Shown: positions 27,415 through 37,185 of the stretch, in pieces
Position numbering within the stretch: the first letter of the stretch is position 1
How the letters are laid out: every line of letters begins with the position of its first letter
Assembly (NCBI RefSeq): GCF_029889885.1
Contig: NZ_JARANY010000003.1
Location: 62,001-126,000, forward strand
DNA from: Chromohalobacter sp. 296-RDG
GTDB taxonomy: Bacteria > Pseudomonadota > Gammaproteobacteria > Pseudomonadales > Halomonadaceae
Length of the DNA: 64,000 nt
Direction: 5' to 3'
Made by a program: the position numbers and the translations under genes
Notes under the pieces: model-generated
Told to the model about the DNA's origin: nothing
Seen by the model: the letters and a program-made list of their open reading frames with translations, nothing else
Databases searched by the model: none

Positions 27415-27618
27415 CGCGTGCGGCCAGGCGTCGTCCTTGGCACTGACGCGCCATTGACAGCCTGTCCAGCACTACGCCTTTTGTGGTATGTTGAAGACAT
27501 CAATTCACGCATCATCAGACGTGCCAGGCCCCCCGGAAACGTCGACCGACGCCCTTCCCCTCCTTCTGTGGTAGCGTCGCCTCGGCGCCGTCGGCCGGCT
27601 TGCAGAGAGGCTCACGCT

Positions 27619-28671
27619 ATGAGCGACACTCCTACCCACCGCATCACCAGCGGCAAGAAATACCGCAACGACCAGGGCATCGCCGCCATCAAGGATGGCA
27701 TGAAATCACGCGAGCAATCCGCAGGCGATGGCGTCGGCGGCCGCAAGCCCTCATGGCTACGCGTCCAGATGCCCGGCGGCGAACGCTTCGAGGCGGTCAA
27801 GCGCAACGTGAAGGAGCACCGGCTCAGCACCGTCTGTGCCGAGTCTCACTGTCCGAACATGGGCGAGTGCTGGAGTAACGGCACTGCCACCATCATGCTG
27901 ATGGGATCGGTATGTACCCGAGCCTGTCGCTTCTGCGCCGTCGACACCGGCAACCCGCGTGGCTGGCTGGACTCCGAGGAACCGGCGAACACCGCCGAGT
28001 CGGTGGAGCTGATGGGGCTGCGTTACGTGGTACTGACCTCGGTTGACCGCGACGACCTATCCGACGCTGGCGCTGGCCACTACGCCGACTGCATTCGCGC
28101 GATCAAGGCGCGTACGCCCCAGGTGGCAGTGGAAGCGCTGACCCCGGACTTCGATGGCATCCCCAGTGCCGTCGAGCGCGTGGTGGATTCCGGCCTAGAG
28201 GTATTCGCCCAGAACGTCGAGACCGTGGAGCGCCTGACCGGGCGCGTGCGCGACCCGCGTGCCGGTTATCGCAAGACCCTCGACGTGCTGGCGCATGCCA
28301 AGCGTCACCGCCCTGAGGTGATCACCAAGACCAGCATCATGCTGGGCCTCGGCGAAACCGAAGAAGAGATCCTCGAGACCTTCGACGATCTTCGCGCTAT
28401 CGGTGTCGATATCGTGACACTGGGTCAATACCTGCAACCGACCCACAACCACCTGCCGGTGGAACGCTGGGTAACGCCCGACGAATTCGAACACTACCGC
28501 CAGCAGGGCCTGGCAAAAGGCTTCATGGAAGTGCCGTCAGGGCCGTTGGTACGCTCCAGCTATCGCGCCGACAGAGTGTTCGAGAAGAACAATCTGGGGT
28601 TGGCGGCACCCGCTGAGGTGCCCGGCCAATCGCCCGATCCCGACCGCATCGCAGCCGTCAACGTCAGCTAG
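27619..28671 (+). CDS. lipA: Lipoyl synthase
   Basis: Radical SAM enzyme that inserts two sulfurs into octanoyl groups on lipoyl domains. The product has 350 residues from ATG 27619, with AGAGG 8 bases upstream. Both iron-sulfur sites are complete: the auxiliary cluster C73-x4-C78-x5-C84 (CAESHCPN then GECW) and the radical SAM cluster C99-x3-C103-x2-C106 (CTRACRFC). The frame stays open 67 codons upstream without family support. It is convergent with lipB, which makes the octanoyl substrate. Confidence 0.97.
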   Translation: MSDTPTHRITSGKKYRNDQGIAAIKDGMKSREQSAGDGVGGRKPSWLRVQMPGGERFEAVKRNVKEHRLSTVCAESHCPNMGECWSNGTATIMLMGSVCTRACRFCAVDTGNPRGWLDSEEPANTAESVELMGLRYVVLTSVDRDDLSDAGAGHYADCIRAIKARTPQVAVEALTPDFDGIPSAVERVVDSGLEVFAQNVETVERLTGRVRDPRAGYRKTLDVLAHAKRHRPEVITKTSIMLGLGETEEEILETFDDLRAIGVDIVTLGQYLQPTHNHLPVERWVTPDEFEHYRQQGLAKGFMEVPSGPLVRSSYRADRVFEKNNLGLAAPAEVPGQSPDPDRIAAVNVS

Positions 28672-28704
28672 ACACGACGCTTTCCAGGCCCAGGCCTTGG
28701 AAAA

Positions 28705-28755
28705 CCATGAAAATGGCCCGCCGTGGACTCAGTCCACGGCGGGCCATTTTCATGG
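28705..28755. terminator. Perfect 51-base palindrome between lipA and lipB
   Basis: The two 25-base arms (28705-28729 and 28731-28755) are exact reverse complements around a single C at 28730. The arms begin CCATGAAAATGGCCCGCC, so the A and T tracts flank a GC core on each strand. It fits a bidirectional intrinsic terminator for the convergent genes lipA (ends 28671) and lipB (ends 28806). The unbroken 25-bp match is far longer than termination needs. Confidence 0.85.
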
Positions 28756-28805
28756 AGACGCGTCGTTCAATCTTGAAGGACGGCGACACGCTCAGGCACT
28801 GGCTG

Positions 28806-29462
28806 TCAGGCGTGCTCGTTGGTAGCCGGCACCAGCGTTCGTTCCAGCGTTCGTGCCAGACGCTCGGCCAGCTCGACGGCGACCGTATCGCTATCCGGAC
28901 AGGCGTCAATCAAATCGGCAAGCCGCGTCATGGTCATGCCGGCATAACCACAGGGATTGATGCGCTGGAAGGGGGCTAAGTCGCCATCGACGTTGAGCGC
29001 AATGCCATGAAAGCTGGCACCGCGCCGAATACGCAAGCCTAGCGAGGCAATCTTGGCCTCGCCGACATAGACACCCGGCGCGTCAGGGCGCGCATGCGCC
29101 TCCACGCCATACGCGGCCAGCAACGCGATCGCCGTGTTCTCGAGCGCCGATACCAGCTCCCGTACGCCCAGCTTGGCACGACGTACGTCGATCAGTGGAT
29201 AAAGCACGACCTGGCCCGGTCCATGATACGTCACCTGCCCGCCACGATCCGTGACAACGACCGGAATATCGCCGGGCATTAGCAGGTGTTCGGGCTTTCC
29301 AGCCTGCCCCTGCGTGAACACTGGCTCGTGCTCCACTAGCCATAATTGATCAGGCGTTGTGGCATCACGTTCATCGGTGAGCTTGCGCATGGCCTGCCAC
29401 ACCGGTTCATAGGCACGACGCCCCAGGCGGTGCAACTGCACCGGCGAACATTCGTCGCTCAT
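28806..29462 (-). CDS. lipB: Octanoyl-ACP:protein octanoyltransferase
   Basis: Moves octanoate from acyl carrier protein to lipoyl domains, the first step of lipoate synthesis. The product has 218 residues from ATG 29462; a GTG at 29468 directly after the upstream stop is also possible. Family motifs seen are the [12 protein letters not shown] block, the lysine in AKIASLG and the catalytic cysteine in INPCGYAGM. It follows the ybeD-like gene by six bases, as in many gammaproteobacteria. Confidence 0.96.
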   Translation of the reverse strand: MSDECSPVQLHRLGRRAYEPVWQAMRKLTDERDATTPDQLWLVEHEPVFTQGQAGKPEHLLMPGDIPVVVTDRGGQVTYHGPGQVVLYPLIDVRRAKLGVRELVSALENTAIALLAAYGVEAHARPDAPGVYVGEAKIASLGLRIRRGASFHGIALNVDGDLAPFQRINPCGYAGMTMTRLADLIDACPDSDTVAVELAERLARTLERTLVPATNEHA

Positions 29463-29468
29463 CGCCAC

Positions 29469-29762
29469 CTACAGCACCATATGCACACGGCCCGTCGCCT
29501 TCAGCGAATGGAACAGTGCATTGAGCTGGTCTTGTCCAGTGGCGTGAATCACTACACGCACGGATTGAAAGCGGCTATTGCGGCTATCGACCATGCGCAC
29601 GCTACGACGATCAAAACCAGGCGCGTGTTGCTCGACGATGTCGACCACGGTGACCTTGAAGTCCGGTTCCGCGTCACCGACGATCTTGATGGGATATTGA
29701 CAGGGAAACTCGATCTTGGGCGCATCTTGTGCACCCTGCTCGGTGGGTGAAGTCTTTTGCAT
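29469..29762 (-). CDS. ybeD: YbeD-like protein (DUF493)
   Basis: Small cytoplasmic protein, 97 residues from ATG 29762 (GAGG upstream; a GTG at 29777 is in frame). It carries the family core IEFPCQYPIKIVG and ends VHMVL. The fold is ACT-like and the function is unsettled; it is nearly always next to lipB, which suggests a link to lipoylation. The 118 bases to dacA contain the dacA hairpin. Confidence 0.88.
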   Translation of the reverse strand: MQKTSPTEQGAQDAPKIEFPCQYPIKIVGDAEPDFKVTVVDIVEQHAPGFDRRSVRMVDSRNSRFQSVRVVIHATGQDQLNALFHSLKATGRVHMVL

Positions 29763-29831
29763 GGAGAACGGCCTCACATGGGCTCTGCATGATATTTCCG
29801 AGTATTCTACTCAACCTTATCATATCGACCA

Positions 29832-29860
29832 AGGGCGAAGCCTTCGCAACGCTTCGCCCT
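29832..29860 (-). terminator. Hairpin after dacA
   Basis: AGGGCGAAGC/GCTTCGCCCT is a perfect 10-bp stem with a 9-base loop, 21 bases past the dacA stop. The following T run on the minus strand is short. Confidence 0.5.
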
Positions 29861-29880
29861 CAAAACCGAACTACAGTGAA

Positions 29881-31083
29881 TCAGTCGAAGAATCCATACA
29901 TGAATTGCAGTACGCTATCCCAGACTCGCTTGAAAAAACCACCTTCGGAGACTGATTCCAACGCTACCAGAGGCCGCTTATCGAGTACTTCCCCGTTGAG
30001 CTTGATCTTCAATGTGCCGAGCTGCTCTCCCTTCTCGATCGGCGCATCGATGGTTTTCTTGATGTCGAGCTGGGCGTTCAATTCGTCGCTATGACCACGC
30101 GGCATGGTCAAATACACGTCGTTGGCCACGCCCAGACGCAGCTCGTCCTTTTCGCCTCCCCAGATACGCGGCTTATTGAGCACAGCGCCACTTTCGTAGA
30201 GACGCTGTGTCTCGAAGAAGCGGAACCCGTAGCTCAACAGCTTCTGGGTCTCTTGCGCCCGCGCCTCGTCGGAATCGGTCCCCATCACCACGGCCACAAG
30301 GCGTGTGTCGTCCTTCTTGGCAGATGCCACCAGGCAGTAACCCGCTGCCTTGGTATGCCCTGTCTTCAAACCATCGACATTGGGATCGCGCCATAACAGG
30401 CGGTTACGGTTGGGCTGCCGAATATCGTTCCAGGTGAAGTACTTCTCTGCATAGACCTCGTAGTGGTCGGGATAGTCCTCGATGATGTGCTGCGCAATGA
30501 CCGCCAGATCGTGGGCCGAAGAATAGTGGTCATCATGCGGCAAGCCGGTGGGGTTCATGAAATGCGTATGCTGGAGGTTCATACGCGAGGCCTGCTGATT
30601 CATGAGATCGGCGAAGGCGTCTTCACTGCCCGCGATATGCTCCGACAGAGCAACGCTGGCATCGTTGCCCGACTGAATCACGACCCCTCTGAGCAAGTTG
30701 TCGACGCTTACCTTGTTTCCCGGGTTGAGAAACATCCGCGAGCCGCCAGTGCGCCACGCATTCTCGCTAATCGTTACCTTGTCGTCGGCATCGATATTCT
30801 CGGCATCGATTTCACGCTCGACGATATAGGCGGTCATCATCTTGGTCAGGCTGGCCGGCGGCAGCTCCTTGTCGGCATTGTGCTCGACCAGGATCTTGCC
30901 ACTATCGGCATCCATCAAAACCCAGGAAGACGCTGCCAGATTCGGCGCCGACGGCACCATAGACGACGGCACCGGCGAGGGCTCGGGGGGATCCTCGGCT
31001 TGCGCCATAGGGATGAGACCACCGACACCTAGCGTGACCAATAAAACAATGCGTAACAATGACGATCGGGCGAACACTCTCAT
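29881..31083 (-). CDS. dacA: D-alanyl-D-alanine carboxypeptidase (PBP5/6 type)
   Basis: Trims the terminal D-Ala from peptidoglycan side chains. The product has 400 residues with a signal peptide (1-29, ending AQA). Penicillin-binding motifs: S78-L79-T80-K81, S138-G139-N140 and K240-T241-G242. A PBP5-type beta domain and a C-terminal amphipathic helix (GFFKRVWDSVLQFMYGFF) should hold it on the outer face of the inner membrane. ATG 31083 is clear. It follows rlpA by 24 bases and closes the cell-shape operon. Confidence 0.95.
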   Translation of the reverse strand: MRVFARSSLLRIVLLVTLGVGGLIPMAQAEDPPEPSPVPSSMVPSAPNLAASSWVLMDADSGKILVEHNADKELPPASLTKMMTAYIVEREIDAENIDADDKVTISENAWRTGGSRMFLNPGNKVSVDNLLRGVVIQSGNDASVALSEHIAGSEDAFADLMNQQASRMNLQHTHFMNPTGLPHDDHYSSAHDLAVIAQHIIEDYPDHYEVYAEKYFTWNDIRQPNRNRLLWRDPNVDGLKTGHTKAAGYCLVASAKKDDTRLVAVVMGTDSDEARAQETQKLLSYGFRFFETQRLYESGAVLNKPRIWGGEKDELRLGVANDVYLTMPRGHSDELNAQLDIKKTIDAPIEKGEQLGTLKIKLNGEVLDKRPLVALESVSEGGFFKRVWDSVLQFMYGFFD

Positions 31084-31107
31084 GACAACTTTTCTCGCTA
31101 AGCGGGG

Positions 31108-32025
31108 TTACTCGGTAGCGGAAACGACGAACGACTGGTCAAAACCCGCCGCTTGCAATTCCGCTTTGATGGAATCGATATGCGACGCATCATGCACAGG
31201 CCCTACCTGAACACGATACAAGGACGCCTCTTCCCTTACGCGTACCGGACGCGATACTTGTCCTTGCAAGCGCTTTTCCAGCGCCTTGGCCCTGGCCGCG
31301 GAACTCAGTGCCGCGACCTGAACATATTGTCCCGTGCCACCCTGGCGCTCAGTGACACGATCTTGCCGGGGCGCCTCGGCGGTCGAGGCGTCATCCACTG
31401 CCCCCTGCATCGACTCTCGAGCCGATACGCCCGAGGACGCCTTGGCCACATCCTCTGGGGAAGCTGACTCGGTGGAACGCTCATGCTGCTCGGCCCATTG
31501 CTCGGGGTCAATGGCCTCCACACGCACATGCCCCGTTCCGTGTCCCAGGATATCCAGGCGTGCTGCGGCGGCATAAGACAGATCGATCAGCCGATCGCCA
31601 TGAAACGGGCCACGATCGTTGACGCGCACGATGACACTGCGCCGATTGTCGAGGTTGGTCACGCGGACATAAGTCGGCAGTGGTAGCGTGCGATGTGCCG
31701 CCGACATCTTGTACATGTCGTAGGTTTCCCCGCTCGCGGTATCGTAGCCCTGGAACTTGGTGCCATACCAGGACGCATCGCCTTCTTCTACATAGCCGCT
31801 GGGATCCGACAGCACATGATAGGTCTCGCCCCATACCTCATATGTGGAACGATTACCGCTCTTGGCAAGTGGCTCGTCCTTGGGCACCGCATCGGGAACA
31901 TCCGACACATCGGGCGGCGCGTCCGGATAAGCATCGTTTTGCTGCGCATAACGACCGCCGCCGTCACTGGCGCATCCTGCCACCAACAGCATCAACAGAC
32001 ATACAAGTACACCGCCGACTCTCAT
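31108..32025 (-). CDS. rlpA: Septal-ring lytic transglycosylase-like lipoprotein RlpA
   Basis: Outer-membrane lipoprotein that binds, and in Pseudomonas cleaves, peptidoglycan strands lacking side chains. The product has 305 residues with lipobox VAGC (Cys18). A double-psi beta-barrel at about 80-165 holds DASWYGTKFQGYDTASGE and VRVNDRGPF. A variable acidic linker follows, then a C-terminal SPOR domain (about 228-303, YVQVAALSSAARA). The start overlaps the mltB stop (ATGA). Confidence 0.94.
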   Translation of the reverse strand: MRVGGVLVCLLMLLVAGCASDGGGRYAQQNDAYPDAPPDVSDVPDAVPKDEPLAKSGNRSTYEVWGETYHVLSDPSGYVEEGDASWYGTKFQGYDTASGETYDMYKMSAAHRTLPLPTYVRVTNLDNRRSVIVRVNDRGPFHGDRLIDLSYAAAARLDILGHGTGHVRVEAIDPEQWAEQHERSTESASPEDVAKASSGVSARESMQGAVDDASTAEAPRQDRVTERQGGTGQYVQVAALSSAARAKALEKRLQGQVSRPVRVREEASLYRVQVGPVHDASHIDSIKAELQAAGFDQSFVVSATE

Positions 32026-33053
32026 GCATCATCCTTGTCGAGCGCTGTCTGGATACCTGCCGCGAGCTCTGTGACAGCCATCGCATATAGATAACTGTGG
32101 TTATAACGCGTGATCACATAGAAGTTTTCATGTCCCAGCGCGTAGCGGTAATTCCCCGACTCGAGTGCCAAGGAGAGCGGAATGACACGTGACGCGTCGA
32201 GCTCACCACGCGGATGAATACCGACATCGGCAAGAGTCGCCAATTTCACGTAAGGCTCACGCGTGCGGTTGAAATCGATCGCTTGCGGAGGCTTCTCGGG
32301 GCCATCGACGGGCGTCACGACTGGCCCCCCTCGGCGCCACCCATGCTCGGCGAAGTAGTTGCCCACGCTGCCGATCGCATCCACGGGATCGTCCCACAAA
32401 TCGCGCCGCCCATCGTCATCGAAATCGACGGCATAGGCGCGGTAACTGGTCGGAATGAATTGTGGGTAGCCCATGGCACCGGCATAGGAGCCTTTAGGGG
32501 CTTCCGGCGAAATCCCCTGATCCAGGGTGATTTCGAGAAACGCCGCCAATTCGCCACGAAAGAAGTCGCCGCGTGAAGAGTGATGAAAAGCCAGCGTAGC
32601 GAGCGAATCGAGCACACGATGACGCCCTTTGTGCTGGCCATAGCGTGTCTCGACACCGATGATCGCAGCAATATAGGCGGGCGGCACACCGTATTCGCGT
32701 TTGGCTCGCGCGAAAGCGTCACGGTGCTCGCGAATGAACGCAACGCCTTCTTGAATACGCTTGGGTTGCACGAAGATGTCGCGATATTCATGCCAACTCA
32801 GGCGACGCTCTGCCGCCCCCTGCATGGCGTCCAGCACTTCCTGGCGAAACTGGGCGTGGTGCAATGCCTGAGTCACGTCATCGCGAGAAATCCCGTCCCC
32901 CGATACGTCCTCAACCCACTCGCGGATATCAGCGTGTGAGGCAGGATCGAATTCCTCGGCCGCATGCGACGACGGACACAGGGCCAACCCAAACAGCAAC
33001 AACGCTGCCGGGGAGAACCCTCGCCAATGGGACCGCACACTACTCCACTTCAT
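32022..33053 (-). CDS. mltB: Membrane-bound lytic murein transglycosylase B
   Basis: Cleaves the glycan strands of peptidoglycan. The product has 343 residues; the N-terminus is a cleavable signal (about 1-31, ending SHA) with no lipobox Cys, so it should be soluble in the periplasm, like SltB1 of Pseudomonas. The catalytic Glu135 sits in IIGVETRYG, and AMGYPQFIPTSYRAYAVD is the conserved substrate groove. GGAG lies upstream of ATG 33053. It is part of the mrdA-rodA-mltB-rlpA-dacA run. Confidence 0.94.
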   Translation of the reverse strand: MKWSSVRSHWRGFSPAALLLFGLALCPSSHAAEEFDPASHADIREWVEDVSGDGISRDDVTQALHHAQFRQEVLDAMQGAAERRLSWHEYRDIFVQPKRIQEGVAFIREHRDAFARAKREYGVPPAYIAAIIGVETRYGQHKGRHRVLDSLATLAFHHSSRGDFFRGELAAFLEITLDQGISPEAPKGSYAGAMGYPQFIPTSYRAYAVDFDDDGRRDLWDDPVDAIGSVGNYFAEHGWRRGGPVVTPVDGPEKPPQAIDFNRTREPYVKLATLADVGIHPRGELDASRVIPLSLALESGNYRYALGHENFYVITRYNHSYLYAMAVTELAAGIQTALDKDDA

Positions 33054-33111
33054 CAGGCTCTGACTCCTTGGCCCAGGGGCTGTCGTCGCATCCTTTCCGC
33101 GTCTCGCCCTA

Positions 33112-34209
33112 CTAGCGAGGCAACAACCGGCGATGGGTATGAACGGACATGAGGATACCGAAACCGACCAGCAAGGTCACGCTGGACGTGCCGCCAAAAC
33201 TGACCAGTGGAAGCGGCACACCAACGACGGGCAAAATGCCGCTGACCATGCCGATATTGACGAAGACATAAATGAAGAATGTCAGCACGATGCTGCCCCC
33301 GATCAGACGCCCAAAAGTATCCTGGGCGGTATTGGCGAGAAACAACCCGCGCCCTACGATGAGCACGTAGAGGGCCAGGAAGACCAGCATCCCGATCAAT
33401 CCCAATTCCTCTCCCAGCACAGCACCGATGAAGTCAGTATGACGTTCGGGAAGAAATTCCAACTGAGACTGAGTCCCCAAGCCCCACCCCTTGCCGAAGA
33501 CGCCCCCACTACCGATGGCCGTTTTCGACTGGATGATATTCCAGCCCGACCCCAGCGGATCGCTTTCGGGGTTGAGAAAGGTCAGTACGCGCTGGCGTTG
33601 ATATTCATGCATATTGAACCAGAGCAATGGCAAGGCAGATGCAAGCAGCACCGCCAGCAAGCCGATTACTCGCCATGACAAGCCCGCGAGAAAGATAACC
33701 AAAACCGCCGCACAGGCCACCAGCAATGACGTCCCCAGGTCGGGCTGGCGCATGATCATCATTACCGGCACGCCGATGATCAAGGCACAGATCAGCAGGT
33801 CGCGTATGCTCGGTGGTAGCGATCTCTTGTAGAGGTACGCCGCCACCATCATGGGTACCGCCAGCTTCATCAACTCCGAGGGCTGAAAGCGAATCACCCC
33901 GGGAATCTCGAGCCAGCGCTGCGCCCCCATGCCGATATCCCCCATGATCTCGACGGCAAGAAGCATCGCGATTCCCAGGCAGTAAGCCAGTGGCGTCCAG
34001 CGATACAAGGTACCCGGAGAAAACTGGGCGATCACGAACATAGCGAGCAATGCCACACCAAAACGTGACGCCTGCCCCAGCGCGACGGCGAGACTCATGC
34101 CACTGGCACTGTACAAGACGACCAACCCTGCCCCCATTAGACTCAGCAGCAGCAAAAGCAGCCAAGGGTCGAGATGAAGGCCTGACCAGAAGGAGCGCTT
34201 ACGCCCCAT
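33112..34209 (-). CDS. rodA: Rod-shape SEDS glycosyltransferase RodA
   Basis: Peptidoglycan polymerase of the elongation machine, paired with PBP2. With ATG 34209 it has 365 residues and about ten membrane helices. SEDS signatures are seen: GAQRWLEIPG, RFQPSELMKLA, QPDLGTSLL, and near the end VVGVPLPLVSFGGTSSV. The frame continues 49 codons upstream, overlapping mrdA, without family support; GGAGG is only two bases from this ATG, so the start is moderately sure. It follows mrdA by 34 bases. Confidence 0.94.
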   Translation of the reverse strand: MGRKRSFWSGLHLDPWLLLLLLSLMGAGLVVLYSASGMSLAVALGQASRFGVALLAMFVIAQFSPGTLYRWTPLAYCLGIAMLLAVEIMGDIGMGAQRWLEIPGVIRFQPSELMKLAVPMMVAAYLYKRSLPPSIRDLLICALIIGVPVMMIMRQPDLGTSLLVACAAVLVIFLAGLSWRVIGLLAVLLASALPLLWFNMHEYQRQRVLTFLNPESDPLGSGWNIIQSKTAIGSGGVFGKGWGLGTQSQLEFLPERHTDFIGAVLGEELGLIGMLVFLALYVLIVGRGLFLANTAQDTFGRLIGGSIVLTFFIYVFVNIGMVSGILPVVGVPLPLVSFGGTSSVTLLVGFGILMSVHTHRRLLPR

Positions 34210-34243
34210 GCCCTCCGACGGTGCCCGACTGAAGCGACGCCAT

Positions 34244-36145
34244 TCAAGTCCCTTCAACTTCGACGTCCTCCTTGATGAGTTCTTCGGCTTGATGGGTGTT
34301 CTCGTCATCGGACAGAAGCCATTCGTCTGCCAGGGCGCGGGCCAGACCTGCAGCATGCGAACTACCGCCCCCTGCGTTTTCGACGATCACGGCGATGGCT
34401 ATCTGCGGATCGTCCACTGGCGCGAACGCCGTGAACAAGGCGTGATCACGCAAGCGTTCCTTGAGCTCGTCGGCGTCGTATTTCTGATCCTGCCCCAAGG
34501 AAAACACCTGTGCTGTGCCCGACTTGCCCGCCATTTCATACTGCAGCCCCTGGCCGATGTGGCGCGCCGTCCCCTCGCGGCCGCTGACGACTTTCTGCAT
34601 GCCGTTGAAAACGTCATCCCACCAGACATCCTTGTCGAGCTTCACGTCGGGCTTGGTATTCTTGAAAGGCGGTTCGACCGAAGCCTCACCGACGCGCTTG
34701 GCCAAATGTGGACGCACCCAGTTCCCACGGTTGGCCAGCGTTGCCTCGGCCGTTGCGAGCTGCAACGGCGTGACCATCCAGTAGCCTTGTCCAATGCCTG
34801 CCGAGAGCGTTTCGCCGGGATACCACGCTTCTCCATACTTTTCGCGTTTCCACTCACGTGAAGGCACGGTGCCCGATGAAGCACCTTGCACATCCAACGA
34901 GGTGACTTCCCCAAACCCGAACTTGTGCATGAAGCTGGATAAGTCATCGATGCCAAGGCGATGCGCCATGGTGTAGAAATAGGTGTTGTTGGAAACGGCA
35001 AGAGCGCGCTCCAGATCGACACGCCCATGTCCCCAGCGCAACCAGTTGCGGTAATGACGCGTCCCATTAGGCAGTTTGTAATACCCCGGGTCATAGATAA
35101 CTTCCTCGGGCGTTACAACCCTGTTTTGTAGCGCCGCCAAGGCTTCGAAGGGCTTGATGGTAGAGCCGATCGGGTAATGGCCATGTGCGGCCCGGTTAAA
35201 CAACGGCAGGTCCGGATCCTGCTGCAGCGACTGATAGTCCTTGTAGGAGATCCCGGTCACGAACTCGTTGGAATCGAATCCTGGAGCGGAGACCATCGCT
35301 AGAATGTCACCGGTCTGGGGTTGAATCGCGACGATGGAGCCGCGCTGCCCATCCAGTAAATCGTACGCCATCTGTTGCAGCTGCGTGTCGATGGTCAGCG
35401 TCAAGTCCTTGCCCGGTTCTGGCGGTGTACGCTCGAGCTCGCGTAGCACACGCCCCCGGGCATTGGTTTCCACCTTACGCAGGCCAGCCTGCCCATGTAG
35501 CGCTTTTTCGTACTGCTTCTCGATACCGGTCTTGCCGATATAATGCGTGCCCGCATAGTTGCCGCTATCAAGCGAGGCCAGCTCTTGGTCGTTGATTCGC
35601 CCTACATAGCCCAGCACATGCGACATGATCTTGGGGTCGGGATAGTGACGCAGCCACTGTGCTTCGACCTCGACCCCTGGAAGGCGGTAACGATTGACGG
35701 CTAACCGCGCGATTTGCCGCTCGTTGAGATCGCTCATCAACAGTGCCGGTTGATAGGGTCTTTGACGCTGACGCGACCGTTTACGAAACGCTTCAACCTG
35801 CGTTTCGTCCAGCCCCAGGATATCGACCAATCGATCAAGAGTGGCATCAATATCCTTGACCCGCTCGCGGACGATGGTCAAATTGTAGGTTGGGCGGTTT
35901 TCAGCCACCAATTTCCCTTGGCGGTCGTAGATGAGCCCACGCGTCGGTGGCAACGGTTCGACGCGCACACGGTTCTTCTCGGAACGCGTGGTAAAGACAT
36001 CATGCTCGACAACCTGAAGATAGAAAAGACGAGCGCCCAGCCCTCCAGCCATCAACAATACGAGCAATGCCGCCAATAGCGAGCGGGCCCGGAATACACG
36101 GACTTCTCGAGCGGTATCCTTGATTGGGTCGCGTCGTTTACGCAT
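34244..36145 (-). CDS. mrdA: Penicillin-binding protein 2
   Basis: Transpeptidase of the elongation machine. The product has 633 residues: one membrane anchor (about 20-45), a pedestal domain (about 60-230), then the catalytic domain. Motifs are S328-T-I-K331, S385-N-N387 and K541-S-G-T544. The N-terminus is basic, as for an inner-membrane anchor. It starts the shape operon mrdA-rodA-mltB-rlpA-dacA and lies 63 bases behind rlmH. Confidence 0.96.
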   Translation of the reverse strand: MRKRRDPIKDTAREVRVFRARSLLAALLVLLMAGGLGARLFYLQVVEHDVFTTRSEKNRVRVEPLPPTRGLIYDRQGKLVAENRPTYNLTIVRERVKDIDATLDRLVDILGLDETQVEAFRKRSRQRQRPYQPALLMSDLNERQIARLAVNRYRLPGVEVEAQWLRHYPDPKIMSHVLGYVGRINDQELASLDSGNYAGTHYIGKTGIEKQYEKALHGQAGLRKVETNARGRVLRELERTPPEPGKDLTLTIDTQLQQMAYDLLDGQRGSIVAIQPQTGDILAMVSAPGFDSNEFVTGISYKDYQSLQQDPDLPLFNRAAHGHYPIGSTIKPFEALAALQNRVVTPEEVIYDPGYYKLPNGTRHYRNWLRWGHGRVDLERALAVSNNTYFYTMAHRLGIDDLSSFMHKFGFGEVTSLDVQGASSGTVPSREWKREKYGEAWYPGETLSAGIGQGYWMVTPLQLATAEATLANRGNWVRPHLAKRVGEASVEPPFKNTKPDVKLDKDVWWDDVFNGMQKVVSGREGTARHIGQGLQYEMAGKSGTAQVFSLGQDQKYDADELKERLRDHALFTAFAPVDDPQIAIAVIVENAGGGSSHAAGLARALADEWLLSDDENTHQAEELIKEDVEVEGT

Positions 36146-36208
36146 GGGTCCCCGATAACAGGCGGGAAGGTGGAAGGTAGCCGCTGAGCAGGTGCCGAGC
36201 CCCGTTGC

Positions 36209-36676
36209 TCATCGGTGATAGGGATGACCCGCCAGCAAGGTCCAGGCGCGATACAACTGCTCGGCCAGCAGAATACGTACCAGTGGATGAGGCAACGTCA
36301 ATGCCGAAAGCGACCAGCGTTGCTCGGCCCGCGCCAAAAGACGTGAGTCGAGACCGTCCGGCCCGCCCACCAGGCACGCCACATCGCGACCGTCCTGGCG
36401 CCATTGCTCGGCGTTGGCGGCCAATCGTTCGGTACTCCAACTTCGTCCCTCGACATCCAATGCGATGACACGCTCCTGGTCACGCAGCTTCGCCAGCATG
36501 GCATCGCCTTCGCCCTGAATCGCACGGGCCACATCGGCGTTCTTTCCCCGCTTGCCGGGCGCAATCTCGACGATATCCACGCTGAAATCACGCGGCAGTC
36601 GCTTGAGGTATTCGTCAACGCCTTGCGTGACCCAGTCGGGCATGCGAGTCCCCACGGCGAGCACACGCAGCTTCAT
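36209..36676 (-). CDS. rlmH: 23S rRNA pseudouridine-1915 N3-methyltransferase
   Basis: SPOUT methyltransferase acting on helix 69 of 23S rRNA in assembled ribosomes. From ATG 36676 the product has 155 residues, the same length as E. coli RlmH. The SAM-binding knot shows [17 protein letters not shown] and [22 protein letters not shown] near the end. CGAGG lies 8 bases upstream. The start overlaps the rsfS stop (ATGA). Confidence 0.95.
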   Translation of the reverse strand: MKLRVLAVGTRMPDWVTQGVDEYLKRLPRDFSVDIVEIAPGKRGKNADVARAIQGEGDAMLAKLRDQERVIALDVEGRSWSTERLAANAEQWRQDGRDVACLVGGPDGLDSRLLARAEQRWSLSALTLPHPLVRILLAEQLYRAWTLLAGHPYHR

Positions 36677-37044
36677 CCACGCACCTCGCCAAGGGCCCCC
36701 ACAACGGATACCCCATCGCTGGGCAGATCCGACCACAAGCGCTCAAGATCGTACAGCTGGCGGGTCTCGGGCAGCATGATGTGGACCACGAGATCGCCCA
36801 GATCGACCAGAACCCAATCGCTTCCCTGTTGCCCTTCGACACCCAAGGGGCGGCATCCTGCTTCCTTGACTTTCTCCACCACGCTCTCGGCCAGGGCACT
36901 GATGTGTCGGCTCGAGGTCCCGCTAGCGACGACCATGGTGTCGGTGACGCTGGTCAGCGAGGCAACGTCGAGTTCGGCAACATCACGTGCCTTGAGTTCC
37001 TCGAGCGTGTCCATTACCAGCGTTTTGAGTGCTTCAGTCTGCAT
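36673..37044 (-). CDS. rsfS: Ribosomal silencing factor
   Basis: Binds L14 of the large subunit and keeps subunits apart when nutrients run out. The product has 123 residues from ATG 37044 ([20 protein letters not shown]), the start used by homologues; ATG 37065 is in frame but its ribosome site is too close. The family core runs through [14 protein letters not shown] and [15 protein letters not shown]. It is coupled to rlmH, the usual neighbour. Confidence 0.95.
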   Translation of the reverse strand: MQTEALKTLVMDTLEELKARDVAELDVASLTSVTDTMVVASGTSSRHISALAESVVEKVKEAGCRPLGVEGQQGSDWVLVDLGDLVVHIMLPETRQLYDLERLWSDLPSDGVSVVGALGEVRG

Positions 37045-37185
37045 AGCTCCTCGTTCATATGTCATACCCCTTTAGGCAAGGCCCGCATTCTACCGCGCTG
37101 ACACCAAACCGCCAGGGGCAAGGTTAAAAAGGCCTTCGGGTGGCACCACCACGCGCCGGGCTCCTTTCATTGATTGATGACGACA

